A stretch of 64,000 nt of DNA from Dallia pectoralis (taxonomy: Eukaryota; Chordata; Actinopteri; Esociformes; Umbridae). The notes beneath the pieces are model-generated. The model worked only from the letters and a program-made list of their open reading frames with translations. It did not search any database and had not been told where the DNA came from. The number at the start of each line of letters is the position of its first letter. Position 1 is the stretch's first letter. The stretch spans positions 28,294,892 to 28,358,891 of the forward strand of contig CM055728.1 of the NCBI GenBank assembly GCA_029465975.1. Reading direction: 5' to 3'. Of this stretch, positions 56,204 to 64,000 are shown piece by piece. The position numbers were made by a program, and so were the translations under genes.

Positions 56204-58651
56204 GGAGAGAGGGAGAGAGGGGAGAGAGGGGAGAGAGGGAGAGAGAGGGGAGAGAGGGGAGAGAGGAGAGAGAGGAGAGAGAGTAAGGAACACAAGAGTG
56301 ACAGATAGACACAGTAAAGCAATCATATTAGATATTATATATTAGAATTTGGATCTGAAATGCTGTGGCAGTCTAGAATGTTTTTTAAAGCTGCTTTAAC
56401 CATGACTCAAGTGTTAAGGGTGATTGAATGCAGGTAACTCACTGCTGCATCTCCATCAGATAGCATGGTACAGGGTTAATCATGTAACACTCTGACCCCC
56501 TCTGGAACATCCCACTACCAAATCCACCGGCTCTTCCAACCAACACCTCCCTCCCTCTGCCACACAGGCTCACCAATCTGAGGCCAGGGCACAGATTAAA
56601 AAGAGACAAGAGATTTGCACTGAAACAAATTACATGTTGTTTTTTCTCTCTCTCTTCAATCAGTTCGTGTAAACAACACCGCAGGGCGGATGACTATGGT
56701 AAATATTAGGAGACGGTCTCTTATATAAAAGAGAGCCGATATACCAGATATCCAGTACAGGCGTTTGGCACAGCAGCACTAACAGACACACGTAAATATG
56801 CAGCTCAGCCATGTTGACCCACCGTAGCCGACTAACTGACACACACGAGAACATGTGGGTAGATTTGGGCCGGGTCTAGGTCGCCACAGGGCCGTTACCG
56901 TTAACAACGGCCCGTTACAACGCGCTGACGGCAGAACCGCGCAGATTTAGTTTTAACCAATCAGCCGTCCTAACCTACTGTAGATGGCACATATCCAGGG
57001 TGGCCCATTGTGTTATTCAGATGGACTGAGATGTAGGTTGTAGTATTTACAGAAATGTGTGTTTGTTTAGGCGGGGGGATAACAGGTGCAGCCTGGCAGG
57101 GCAGATATAGGTTATCTGTTCGTTAGTTACTTGTTTTCAGGTCAGTGGTTCAGACTGGAGGGCCCATGGCGTCTTCTTCAACCACACCATAACCCAGAAG
57201 CACACTCATGGTGAACATGGCGTTCACGGAGTTCATAATGTTCAGTCACTGCTATGGAAGGTGTTTTTGGTCAGCTAGCATGCCATTACGGTTCATAGTG
57301 TATTCCATTAGTTAGCATAGCATACAATAGCCTACAGTGAGTGCATAATCTCCGTCCCCATAATCTACCACATAGTTTATTACCAAACTACAGTTTGGGA
57401 ACCAACGTGGAACCAACGTGAAACCAACGTGGATCCTGGGTATGTTAAAGGGATGTTGCAAGTGGTGAGTAGAAATGCATAATCATCAGATGCTGAACAG
57501 GAAGATGAAATCCTCGTTTGGGTCACGAGCTTAAACAGTTGAAAAAAACAGATGTAAAGCCTATACTCTCGATAATATTGATGTTAGTACACCACGTGAA
57601 CTCCTTTTATTGGTCTAGTATCGGCATTAAATCGACCCCAACCTCATTAAAGCTCATAAAATGACAAACCAAATATTGACATATACAAACAATACCAACA
57701 ATCGTATATGTCCTTTATAACAGTGACCTTTGGACCTGCGTGCTTCCAGACGAAAAGCTTGACCTTACCTAGGACATGTTTTGGATACCACCAGCCCAAA
57801 AGCACCAGTGGCCTTAAAAGCTTTTTGGTCGCCAATGATCATCTCAAGAGAAACACTGATATATGATATAGGATGATATATGCTGCAGAATGATGGAGTC
57901 AGATGTGTTTACCTGATGTGTCCCACAGACTGAGCTCTACCCGCTGTTCTTCCAGCTCCAGACAGGCCGTGTAGTTCTCAAACACCGTGGGCACGTAGGT
58001 CTGAGGAGCAACGCAACAGTTTGTCAGTACAACTGGTGTCATTTATCCCCATAATTAACACCTTAAACTGAGAGACAGACTTCCTTATATGGATGTGGTT
58101 CACATTTTAGTATAATTTCACGTATTAGTAGTCCTGACTAATAAGCATTTGTGTAGTTAATTATGTCTGTCTCTCCTGAAGGGAATTGTGAAAATGAAAC
58201 ATTTAAATGTATGAAGAAATGTGTCATGATTCCGGAGTATACAATCATTGTCAATGTTGATGATCAGACGCAATATTTTTTAATAAAGCCTGTAAAATGC
58301 AAGTGAATAATATAAAGTAGAATTATTGAAACTGCGCATCAGGGCTGAAACCAATGATGCTCCATAAGGAATTAATCCATCATCAGTCTATTACTAACTT
58401 TCAAAAGCTATAAATTAGGATCAAACCCACCTAGACACATTTGCAGTTATAAAAGGCATCATTACTAAACCAATATGCATCACTATTGTTTTATTAAACC
58501 ATTATCAGATAATAACATGGGCATATCCTACCTCGGGATAACAATCCTTTGCAAGGACCTGCAACATCGCAGTTTTTCCGCATTGAACATCCCCAACCAG
58601 AACCAGTTTACATCTCACGACCAGCGGCTGAGTATTTCTCCTTTCCTTCAT
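43345..58651 (-). CDS. rnd1: Rho family GTPase 1 (Rnd1), complete, five exons
   Basis: Rnd1 is a membrane-bound atypical Rho GTPase that stays GTP-loaded and opposes RhoA signalling, loosening adhesion and acting in plexin-mediated axon guidance. Exons (minus strand): 58532-58651, 57913-58000, 47111-47220, 44709-44843, 43345-43590, giving 699 bp or 232 residues, the same length as human RND1. Visible motifs: P-loop GDVQCGKT (20-27), effector region YVPTVFENY (42-50), DTSGSP (67-72) where Rho has DTAGQE, CKTD (125-128), ECSA (166-169), and C-terminal CSVM prenylation box (229-232). The Gly12- and Gln61-equivalents are replaced (V22, S71), the Rnd signature of lost GTP hydrolysis. RND3 differs in its N-terminal extension and tail, so the assignment is firm. 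The start ATG is followed by MKERR, the Rnd N-terminus. All junctions are GT-AG. Confidence 0.97.
43828..44510. mobile_element. Degraded Tc1-like (salmonid-type) transposon fragment in rnd1 intron 4
   Basis: The left part (about 43835-44110) resembles the end of a common salmonid Tc1 family: GTCAAAAGTTGGATCACACC, then AGCCAAAAAAGTGTTAAACA, GATTCTTCAA, and TTTGCCTTGGTGACAGCTTT. Words such as CACAACTGATTGGCTCAA and GTATACCAACTCCAACCTAG near 44350-44400 look like an inner part of the same family. The transposase is essentially lost. Identification is from remembered consensus sequence. Confidence 0.6.
44611..44694. repeat. (GAGT)n/(GT)n microsatellite next to rnd1 exon 4 donor
   Basis: GAGTGAGTGCGTGAGT runs into GTGTGTGT, ending about 15 bp from the splice donor of exon 4. 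Confidence 0.95.
44709..44843 (-). CDS. rnd1: rnd1 exon 4
   Basis: The exon has 45 codons in phase 0 between acceptor TTGTCTCTCCAG and donor GTGAGACG. It encodes WKTEILDFCPSTRILLIGCK, TDLRTDVCTLMELSNVKQVP, VTHEQ. It includes the G4-type CKTD base-recognition motif. Confidence 0.97.
45063..47104. repeat. GATA/GAGA-rich minisatellite with higher-order repeats (rnd1 intron 3)
   Basis: The basic units are about 22 bp (GATAGACAGAGAGAGATAAA plus GTGA/GTTA). Large blocks recur: the stretch beginning CAAAGAAAGATGAAGTCAGA starts near 45117, 45669 and 46341, so blocks of roughly 550-670 bp have been duplicated. The array reaches to within about 10 bp of the exon 3 donor. Confidence 0.95.
47111..47220 (-). 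CDS. rnd1: rnd1 exon 3
   Basis: The exon is 110 bp between acceptor TCTTCCTTTCAG and donor GTATTGGT. It encodes SPYYDNVRPLCYSDSDAVLL then CFDISRPDTFDCGLKK, with a Gly codon split with exon 2. It is an island with tandem arrays starting about 10 bp (donor side) and 35 bp (acceptor side) away. Confidence 0.97.
47256..48227. repeat. 40-bp minisatellite of acceptor-like units upstream of rnd1 exon 3
   Basis: There are 24 copies of a 40-bp unit. Read on the minus (sense) strand, each copy contains CTCCTCTCTCCTCCAG followed by GTTCTCCCTA and CAGTATATGATCCA. This resembles the true exon 3 acceptor and exon start (CTCTTCCTTTCAG followed by GTTCTCCTTA). Each copy is therefore a plausible 3' splice site facing the same way as the real one. 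Confidence 0.95.
48279..49877. repeat. Minisatellite, 15-17 bp G-rich unit
   Basis: About 100 copies of GTGTAGTCTGTCTGGGG with four- and five-G variants and GAGGTG variants lie in rnd1 intron 2. Frames run open on the minus strand but carry no recognisable protein. Confidence 0.97.
49878..50648. other. rnd1 intron 2, unique segment
   Basis: Short AC and TC runs near 50150-50270. Otherwise unique, with no coding feature recognised. Confidence 0.5.
50649..51258. repeat. Minisatellite, 61-bp unit
   Basis: Ten copies occur of a unit containing AGCTGTGGTAGAATATGTGA, GCAGATATTCTGTGGTTCTA and GACAGCTTGTTGCATCAGTA(A). Confidence 0.97.
51259..52993. other. rnd1 intron 2, mostly unique segment
   Basis: It contains a 125-codon minus-strand open frame (51300-51677) with no recognised family, a (GT)n at 51965-51997 and purine-rich DNA at 52105-52310. 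No gene is supported. Confidence 0.45.
52994..53590. repeat. Minisatellite, 23-bp unit
   Basis: About 26 copies of GACCACTGATAGACTGAACC plus AAT, with GGAC, AGGGAC and AATGAT variants. Confidence 0.96.
53591..54530. other. rnd1 intron 2, unique segment
   Basis: AT-rich unique sequence. Nothing recognised. Confidence 0.5.
54535..54765. mobile_element. Dispersed fish retroelement fragment
   Basis: TCAATCAATCAAATGTATTT, AAAGCCCTTTTCACAACA, GGCTAGGAAAAACTCCCTGA, AGGAAGAAACCTAGATAGGA and GGTGGCCAGTCCTC occur in the order of a very common salmonid-type interspersed repeat, recalled from memory. No coding content. The class (SINE or LINE tail) was not determined. Confidence 0.65.
54766..55377. other. 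rnd1 intron 2, unique segment
   Basis: Short (GT)n near 55003-55033 and a C-run at 55070. Nothing else recognised. Confidence 0.5.
55378..55872. repeat. Minisatellite, about 17-bp unit
   Basis: TCTGTACACACACTGAC units with 15-bp (CACACTGAC) deletion variants. Confidence 0.96.
55958..56285. repeat. GA-rich low-complexity tract
   Basis: GAGAGAGC, GGGGAGAG and (GA)n runs form an almost pure purine strand. Confidence 0.95.
56286..57912. other. rnd1 intron 2, exon-2-proximal unique segment
   Basis: No long arrays. A short AACCAACGTGG word is repeated three times at 57400-57432. No coding feature recognised. Confidence 0.5.
57913..58000 (-). CDS. rnd1: rnd1 exon 2 (switch I to DTSG)
   Basis: The exon is 88 bp between acceptor GTTGCTCCTCAG and donor GTAAACAC. 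It encodes TYVPTVFENYTACLELEEQR then VELSLWDTS plus one base of a split Gly codon. It includes the effector loop that contacts downstream partners. Confidence 0.97.
58001..58531 (-). other. rnd1 intron 1
   Basis: AT-rich unique sequence of 531 bp. Nothing recognised. Confidence 0.6.
58532..58651 (-). CDS. rnd1: rnd1 exon 1 (start codon and P-loop)
   Basis: The exon has 40 codons from ATG at 58651 to donor GTAGGATA. It encodes MKERRNTQPLVVRCKLVLVG then DVQCGKTAMLQVLAKDCYPE. The MKERR start matches Rnd proteins. Confidence 0.97.
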
Positions 58652-58818
58652 AATTGCAAAACGTTCAATTAATTACTCGACACTGGGAAAGAAAAGGGCA
58701 AAATGTACCACACGCAATCCTAGTAAATGGAAATAAATGTAGAGCCCGGTAGCCCACTCCTTCTGCTGTGATAATGTGTGCGTATAGAGGGATGCCTGCA
58801 GTTGGATCCACACTGCGC

Positions 58819-58826
58819 TTTTTATA
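58819..58826 (-). promoter_or_regulatory. rnd1: Probable TATA box of rnd1
   Basis: On the minus strand GCAGTATAAAAAGCGC lies about 168 bp upstream of the start codon. This would place transcription start near 58790 and give a 5' UTR of about 140 nt. TTTTAT-rich DNA is common here, so this is an inference from position and core match. Confidence 0.55.
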
Positions 58827-58829
58827 CTG

Positions 58830-60500
58830 CGCTTATCAGCCAGGAGGTGGCGCTGTTCCTTTCTCTGAACCGGAGTTTTATTACATACGTTTTTATTATT
58901 ATTTATTATTTTATAACAACTGAAGTAATATTGGCAATTTTGTTTTCACAAGGTATGACTAATTAAATACGAGTGAAATATAAATAATTAGCTCTTACAG
59001 AGATACATTCCTTATGCCTTTTCTAGGCTATATTCCCTGGTTTAAAAGAAAACATATTCACATTTGATCACGCCATTTCAAATAGCAGTTGCTTTTAGCC
59101 TGGAAGCATAGAAAACACATGTGGTTTACACATAAAATCAACATGGTCAATTATTCCAAGCTTGGTCAATTGCTCTTGACTAGACTTACCTCGGAAAGAT
59201 CATTAGAGGAAAGTCAAAGGATAGTAAACAGAACTCAATCCAATGTTCGATAATTAGCACCAGAGGCTCAAACAACTGAGTAGAGACAACTTAATCTAAT
59301 TTGTCTGCAGAAATGGGACAGTAATTAGGTTTTCGAAGCAATATATTCACTAATTCAACTAGCTATCATCATCCTCATCTAGATGTTAGTTAGTAGTATG
59401 CTTCTGTCACATTTTTTTTCAGCCACCTCAACGTTAAAGGTCAACTTGACAAAGGCTTAGCTGACAAGAAAAAACGTTAAATGTTAAAGTAGTGTTGATG
59501 ATCTGTTAACTGATGCCATGTAGATGTGATTTGCATTGAAGCCCTGAGATTCTGGCGTTGGGTATTATGGGCTGTTTTAAACTAGTATTGTTTGTCTATC
59601 GGACTGAAAATCCTGTCAAAGGAATGTCACACCTTAAAACTCACAGAGCTAAACAACTACAAGCGTCATAGCTTTATCGTAACGTGTCATACCATTTGGA
59701 AAGTTACGCTTTTGCCCTTCAATTGAGAGAAACAGATCATCATAACAGGAAAAACCTGTTTTAGTTGATCTTGTCAATGGCTGTTTGACTGGCTTGGCAG
59801 ATAGTTCACATCAACGAATACTGAGAGAATCTGATTAGGTTAAATGTTTGTTCTGTTGTATGTTGATAAGTGCACATAGGTGCATTAGTTGTTGTGTGAG
59901 TTGCTCAGCAGAGCTGGTGAGATTAAACACACAAGTCTATTCTATGCAATTTGAGTTGGAGGAGCAGAAGGCATTTCAGAGATAGCAAAAGAGACTGAAG
60001 TGCTAATAGGATCAACACACTTCTGTTTGCCTCAAAAACGTTTTGCATTTAATGTTTACCTCTGGAATCGCATCGAATGGATGTTTCTTGGCTTATTATA
60101 TGGATGAACAAAGAACATTCTAGAATGATCTGATCGAGTCTCCAACTCAATCTCAGACAAATGCACATTTTAATACAACCCACTTCCTGCGGGGCTAAAT
60201 ATGAATCAATGCAATTGTCTCACGATGAACCACCTCGAGTTTGACCAGTGGACCCTGAAATGTTCTATTACTTGATCTTGTGTTCTTCCAAAAGTGCGTT
60301 AACTGAGAGGAACCATTGATCTTCTGCAGTGCGTACAAACTAATAAAACAGGGGTCTACAAAAACAGTTGACTGAAGTCCCAATCTGTGTCAGTCTGTGG
60401 ATATTACAGACAAGGTTGAAATCCTGTTCAAGTCCAAATACAAGTCCCATTTCTAACAGCGACAGGGTTCTGTCTCACAAAGTCCAAATAGAGTCAAACA
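58830..60500. other. Upstream of rnd1, unique
   Basis: AT-rich unique DNA. No array, transposon end or conserved coding stretch recognised. Confidence 0.5.
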
Positions 60501-60514
60501 AGAGTCGTACCAAA

Positions 60515-60720
60515 CCAACCACCAAACCACCACCAAACCACCACCATCACCACCAAACCACTATTAAACCATCACCATTACAACCACCAAACCACCATCA
60601 TCACCACCAAACCACTACCAAACCACCACCACCAAACCATCACCACCACCATCACCACTGCCAAACCACCACCTCACCACCACCAAACCATCACCAAACC
60701 ATCGCCATCACCACCAGCTT
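60515..60720. repeat. ACC-rich trinucleotide-like repeat
   Basis: Irregular ACCACCAAACCACCATCACC words, about 200 bp. Confidence 0.93.
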
Positions 60721-62040
60721 TTCTCCTTCCCAACGCCTAATATATCTCTGTTTATCGGAGACAATTGTTCCCCGTGGCTGGACAGGTCAAAGCAATCTGC
60801 CTTTTTCACATGACATGTAGCTCGGTGAGTTGCTGGTTAAGGCAGCGCTGCTTATCGCTGGTGCAATGAAGCACCCATGAATAGGACAGATAATGCCAGG
60901 TTTTATTACCAATACAAGCTGTGTTACACACCGGTGTGTTTTATTTGTTAGTGTCGGTCGGGATGCCATTACTCTTATTTTTTAGGGGAAAGATAATTCG
61001 GCTTATTATCTGGCCCTGCTAAGAGACAAGGCATCTATCAAACATGCTCACAGGACGAGGACTAGCGAAATGGTGGGTTCTTTCTGAGATGGCTGAAACC
61101 TTGTTAACCTACTAAGCCCTGTCACTCGTGGAACCTTCTGTAAGAAGACTTTAAATTGAAGGCCACTGTGGTACAAAACAAAGATTATTTTCCAATGAAA
61201 ATAAGTTACATTTCCGTCAAGTGAAAGACGAGGAAAGCAGCTATGCAGTGACGGCTTTCTGTCGAACTCCGGCAGCTCTGGGGATCAGATGGGGACAAAG
61301 CAGTGAGAGGCAGGCATGGTGGGGGATGGGGGGAGAGGGTAGAGAGGGAGAGAGGGAGAGAGGGAGAGAGGGAGAGACAAAGATGCAGAAAAAAGACAGA
61401 AAGGCACGCCAGCAGCTACTGTGGGGATTTGAAATGAATGTCAATAAAGATAAGATGAAATAATTCAAAAACTGAACTATATTGTGTGCTTAAATATATT
61501 GGACATTATCCTATGCATACTACAAGTGCTCAGATAAAAATGTATTGTTTAACAAGATGTACTATGTATTTGAGAACCTCATGCAGTTATGACAACTGAG
61601 CTTTTTTCCAAGGGACTGGCCCAAATTCACTGTGGGAAGGGTATGGCTGTCTAAAACATGTTTTGCTTTAGAAAGGGATGTGTGTTTTATTTATCGGACA
61701 ATGGTGACTTAAGTGGGGTTTTGCATTGTTCACACAGTTCTTTAAGGTTTATTATACAATTTATTTTGTCCAAGAATGATTACACAACATCCGTTTCAAG
61801 TTTTTATTTTACAGCCCCGTTACGCTCGTTAACATGTTTAGTAAATCCCAGTTCATAAATGTCAGTTCGATAAAACCAGTGGTCCCATGAGGAACCAACC
61901 ACATCCTTATTATGCTACTTTAGAAGTCCCATGAAGGCTTTCTGAACAACTCTATCATATCCATTCTTATCCACAACCTCTAGTGTCAAAACTGGCATTG
62001 AGAAAATCAATGTATGAAGTCACTCCAAACAACTGCTCCC
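60721..62040. other. Intergenic, mostly unique
   Basis: Contains a short GGGAGAGA run at 61335-61375. Nothing else recognised. Confidence 0.5.
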
Positions 62041-62046
62041 ACATCG

Positions 62047-62226
62047 TAGTGTGGTGAGACAGACAGGGAGAGTGGACAAGTCCATGGTGGTCAACCTGAT
62101 CGTAGTGTGGTGAGACAGACAGGGAGAGTGGACAAGTCCATGGTGGTCAACCTGATCGTAGTGTGGTGAGACAGACAGGGAGAGTGGACAAGTCCTTGGT
62201 GGTCAACCTGATCATAGCGTGGTGAG
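62047..62226. repeat. 56-bp tandem repeat, about 3 copies
   Basis: The unit contains CGTAGTGTGGTGAGACAGAC, AGGGAGAGTGGACAAGTCCA and TGGTGGTCAACCTGAT. Copies are nearly identical. Confidence 0.95.
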
Positions 62227-62794
62227 ACAGACGAACCCTTCACCTTCTGGCCTGTGTCAAATCAACTGGACCAGAACATGCTTATATATTATCCGTGTCT
62301 TGAGACAGAGGGTTGTTGCAGTTCTATGTGAGAGTTGTTATATAATCATATAATGTCATATAATGTTCATGTGTAAGACTCTATAGAAACAAGAGGTATT
62401 AGACCATTACTCCAATAGACTGTTTCTACATTCTTGATATCATTCCTCATCACTCATAGTGAAGAGTTTGTTTCCACAAAAAACACAGGTTTATAATGGT
62501 TTGGAACAGAAGCCCAGAGGTTGGGATTGTCATTCTAAAATGCTGATTCTGTGGCCTATTTGGCTAACCATTTGGTGTGCACTTCGGTTAATTGTCTTGC
62601 TCCAAGATCGACCTGCAGCTAAGTTTCAACATACTGCAGAGGCAGCCAGGTTTCTGATTAAAATGTCCTGGCACTGTGTCGACTTCATGATGCTGTTGAC
62701 CTTAACATCAGCCCCAGGGCCAGTGGAATAAAAACAACCGCAGAACGTATTAAAGATCCACCTCCTTCACGTTACAGCAACTACTCGGTTTGTA
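62227..62794. other. Intergenic, nothing recognised
   Basis: Unique sequence without a supported gene. Confidence 0.5.
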
Positions 62795-63452
62795 GAGTCA
62801 GAGAGAGAGAGAGACACGTAGAGGCAGAGAGAGAGTGGCATGTAGAGGCAGAGAGAGAGAGACACGTAGAGGCAGAGAGAGAAAGTGGCATGTAGATGTA
62901 GAGAGAGAGTGGCATGTAGAGTCAGAGAGAGAGTGGCATGTAGAGTCAGAGAGAGAGTGGCATGTAGAGTCAGAGAGAGAGGTGGCATGTTGAGGCAGAC
63001 AGAGAGACACGTAGAGGCAGAGAGAGAGTGGCATGTAGATGCAGAGAGAGAGGTGGCATGTTGAGGCAGAGAGAGAGAGTGGCATGTAGAGGCAGAGAGA
63101 GTGTGGCATGTAGAGGCAGAGAGAGAGTGACACGTAGAGGCAGAGAGAGAGTGGCATGTAGATGCAGAGAGAGAGAGAGAGTGGCATGTAGAGTCAGAGA
63201 GAGAGAGTGGCATGTAGAGGCAGAGAGAGAGTGGCATGTAGAGGCAGAGAGAGAGAGTGGCATGTAGAGGCAGAGAGAGTGTGGCATGTAGAGGCAGAGA
63301 GAGAGTGACACGTAGAGGCAGAGAGAGAGTGGCATGTAGATGCAGAGAGAGAGAGAGAGTGGCATGTAGAGTCAGAGAGAGAGAGTGGCATGTAGAGGCA
63401 GAGAGAGAGTGGCATGTAGAGGCAGAGAGAGAGTGGCATGTAGAGGCAGAGA
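62795..63452. repeat. Minisatellite, about 24-bp unit with a duplicated block
   Basis: The unit is GAGAGAGTGGCATGTAGAGG plus CAGA. A block of about 185 bp (near 63066-63240) is repeated almost exactly at about 63250-63430. Confidence 0.95.
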
Positions 63453-63477
63453 GACATGTATTTTGACATCTGTTTAC

Positions 63478-63565
63478 CTTTAATTTGAATGTTAACTTTT
63501 GTTTGCTTTGGAAATGTATGTATTAACACATTCCATGCAAATAAACCCATTTGAATTGAATTGAG
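63478..63565. mobile_element. Dispersed element tail followed by GA-rich sequence (copy 3)
   Basis: TTTGTTTGCTTTGGAAATGT, CATGCAAATAAACCCATTTG and AATTGAATTGAGAG are followed by a GA-rich array. The word order matches the copies near 20040 and 23185. Confidence 0.6.
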
Positions 63566-63603
63566 AGGCTTGAAGAGGTAAAGGGAGAGAAAGGCTTGGA
63601 GAG

Positions 63604-63653
<50 letters not shown>

Positions 63654-63664
63654 CTTGGAGGGGT

Positions 63665-63695
<31 letters not shown>

Positions 63696-63885
63696 CTTGG
63701 AGGGGTAGAGAGAGAGATAGAGAGAGAGAGATAGATACAGACAGAGAGATGGAGATACAGAGAGAGGGAGAGATACAGAGAGAGGGAGAGAGAGACTTGG
63801 AGGTTGAGAGAGAAAGAGAGATGGAGAGGTAGAGAGAGAAAGATACTTGGATAGGTAGAGAGAGAGACTTGGAGAGGTAGAAGCA
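63566..63885. repeat. GA-rich array with CTTGGAGAGGTAGA words
   Basis: GAGAGAGAGAGA runs with interspersed GACTTGGAGGGGTAGAGAGA units directly follow the element tail. Confidence 0.94.
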
Positions 63886-64000
63886 TGTGGTCTGTCCCTC
63901 ACTGGTTTCCTCGTCATCTCTGACCCGTCTGGTGACGGTCTCATCAGCTCAGCTTCACCGTATTTTTGCCACAGCGTTGACGGTAATGAAACAGACACGC
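63886..64000. other. Window edge, unique
   Basis: About 115 bp of unique sequence with no feature recognised. Confidence 0.5.

Overview
The window is eukaryotic nuclear DNA from a ray-finned fish. The evidence is two split vertebrate genes with GT-AG introns, teleost-type Tc1, L2-like and Rex/CR1-like retroelement remnants, and very high minisatellite and microsatellite content. A pike- or salmon-like fish is a guess from the flavour of the dispersed repeats; the species is not proved here.

Two protein-coding genes are well supported. The left end (1864-8711, plus strand) carries the 3' half of a voltage-gated calcium channel beta-subunit gene, probably cacnb3. It includes a 20-bp microexon, five exons of the guanylate-kinase-like domain and the exon that follows; the earlier exons lie outside the window. 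The right side (58651 down to 43345, minus strand) carries a complete five-exon rnd1 gene (232 codons), with a TATA box upstream and a probable 3' UTR reaching about 42.0 or 40.4 kb. The genes converge tail to tail. CACNB3 and RND1 are also close neighbours in human (12q13), which supports the names. They act in different pathways: the beta subunit traffics and gates CaV channels, and Rnd1 is a constitutively GTP-bound anti-RhoA GTPase.

Layout: 0.1-8.7 kb, cacnb3 exons with introns holding three arrays and a Tc1 element with a nested L2-like insertion. 8.7-11.7 kb, probable cacnb3 3' UTR or downstream DNA with a 46-bp array. 12-34 kb, intergenic, a succession of minisatellites (33, 16, 31, 36, 56, 22 and 18 bp units) plus retroelement fragments. 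35-40.3 kb, a 47-bp minisatellite split by a very young non-autonomous LTR retrotransposon (35269-39204; two 451-bp LTRs identical by eye; 5-bp target duplication). 40.3-58.8 kb, rnd1, whose third and second introns are mostly arrays. 58.8-64 kb, rnd1 upstream DNA with simple repeats. By my coordinates roughly two fifths of the window is tandem repeat.

The most unusual signal is where some arrays sit. A 24-copy, 40-bp array directly upstream of rnd1 exon 3 repeats the exon's own splice acceptor, giving a ladder of decoy 3' splice sites. A 0.97-kb array directly upstream of a cacnb3 exon lacks any AG dinucleotide, and its last copy supplies the pyrimidine tract of the working acceptor. The very long open frames in the arrays are by-products of stop-free repeat units, and I do not call them genes.
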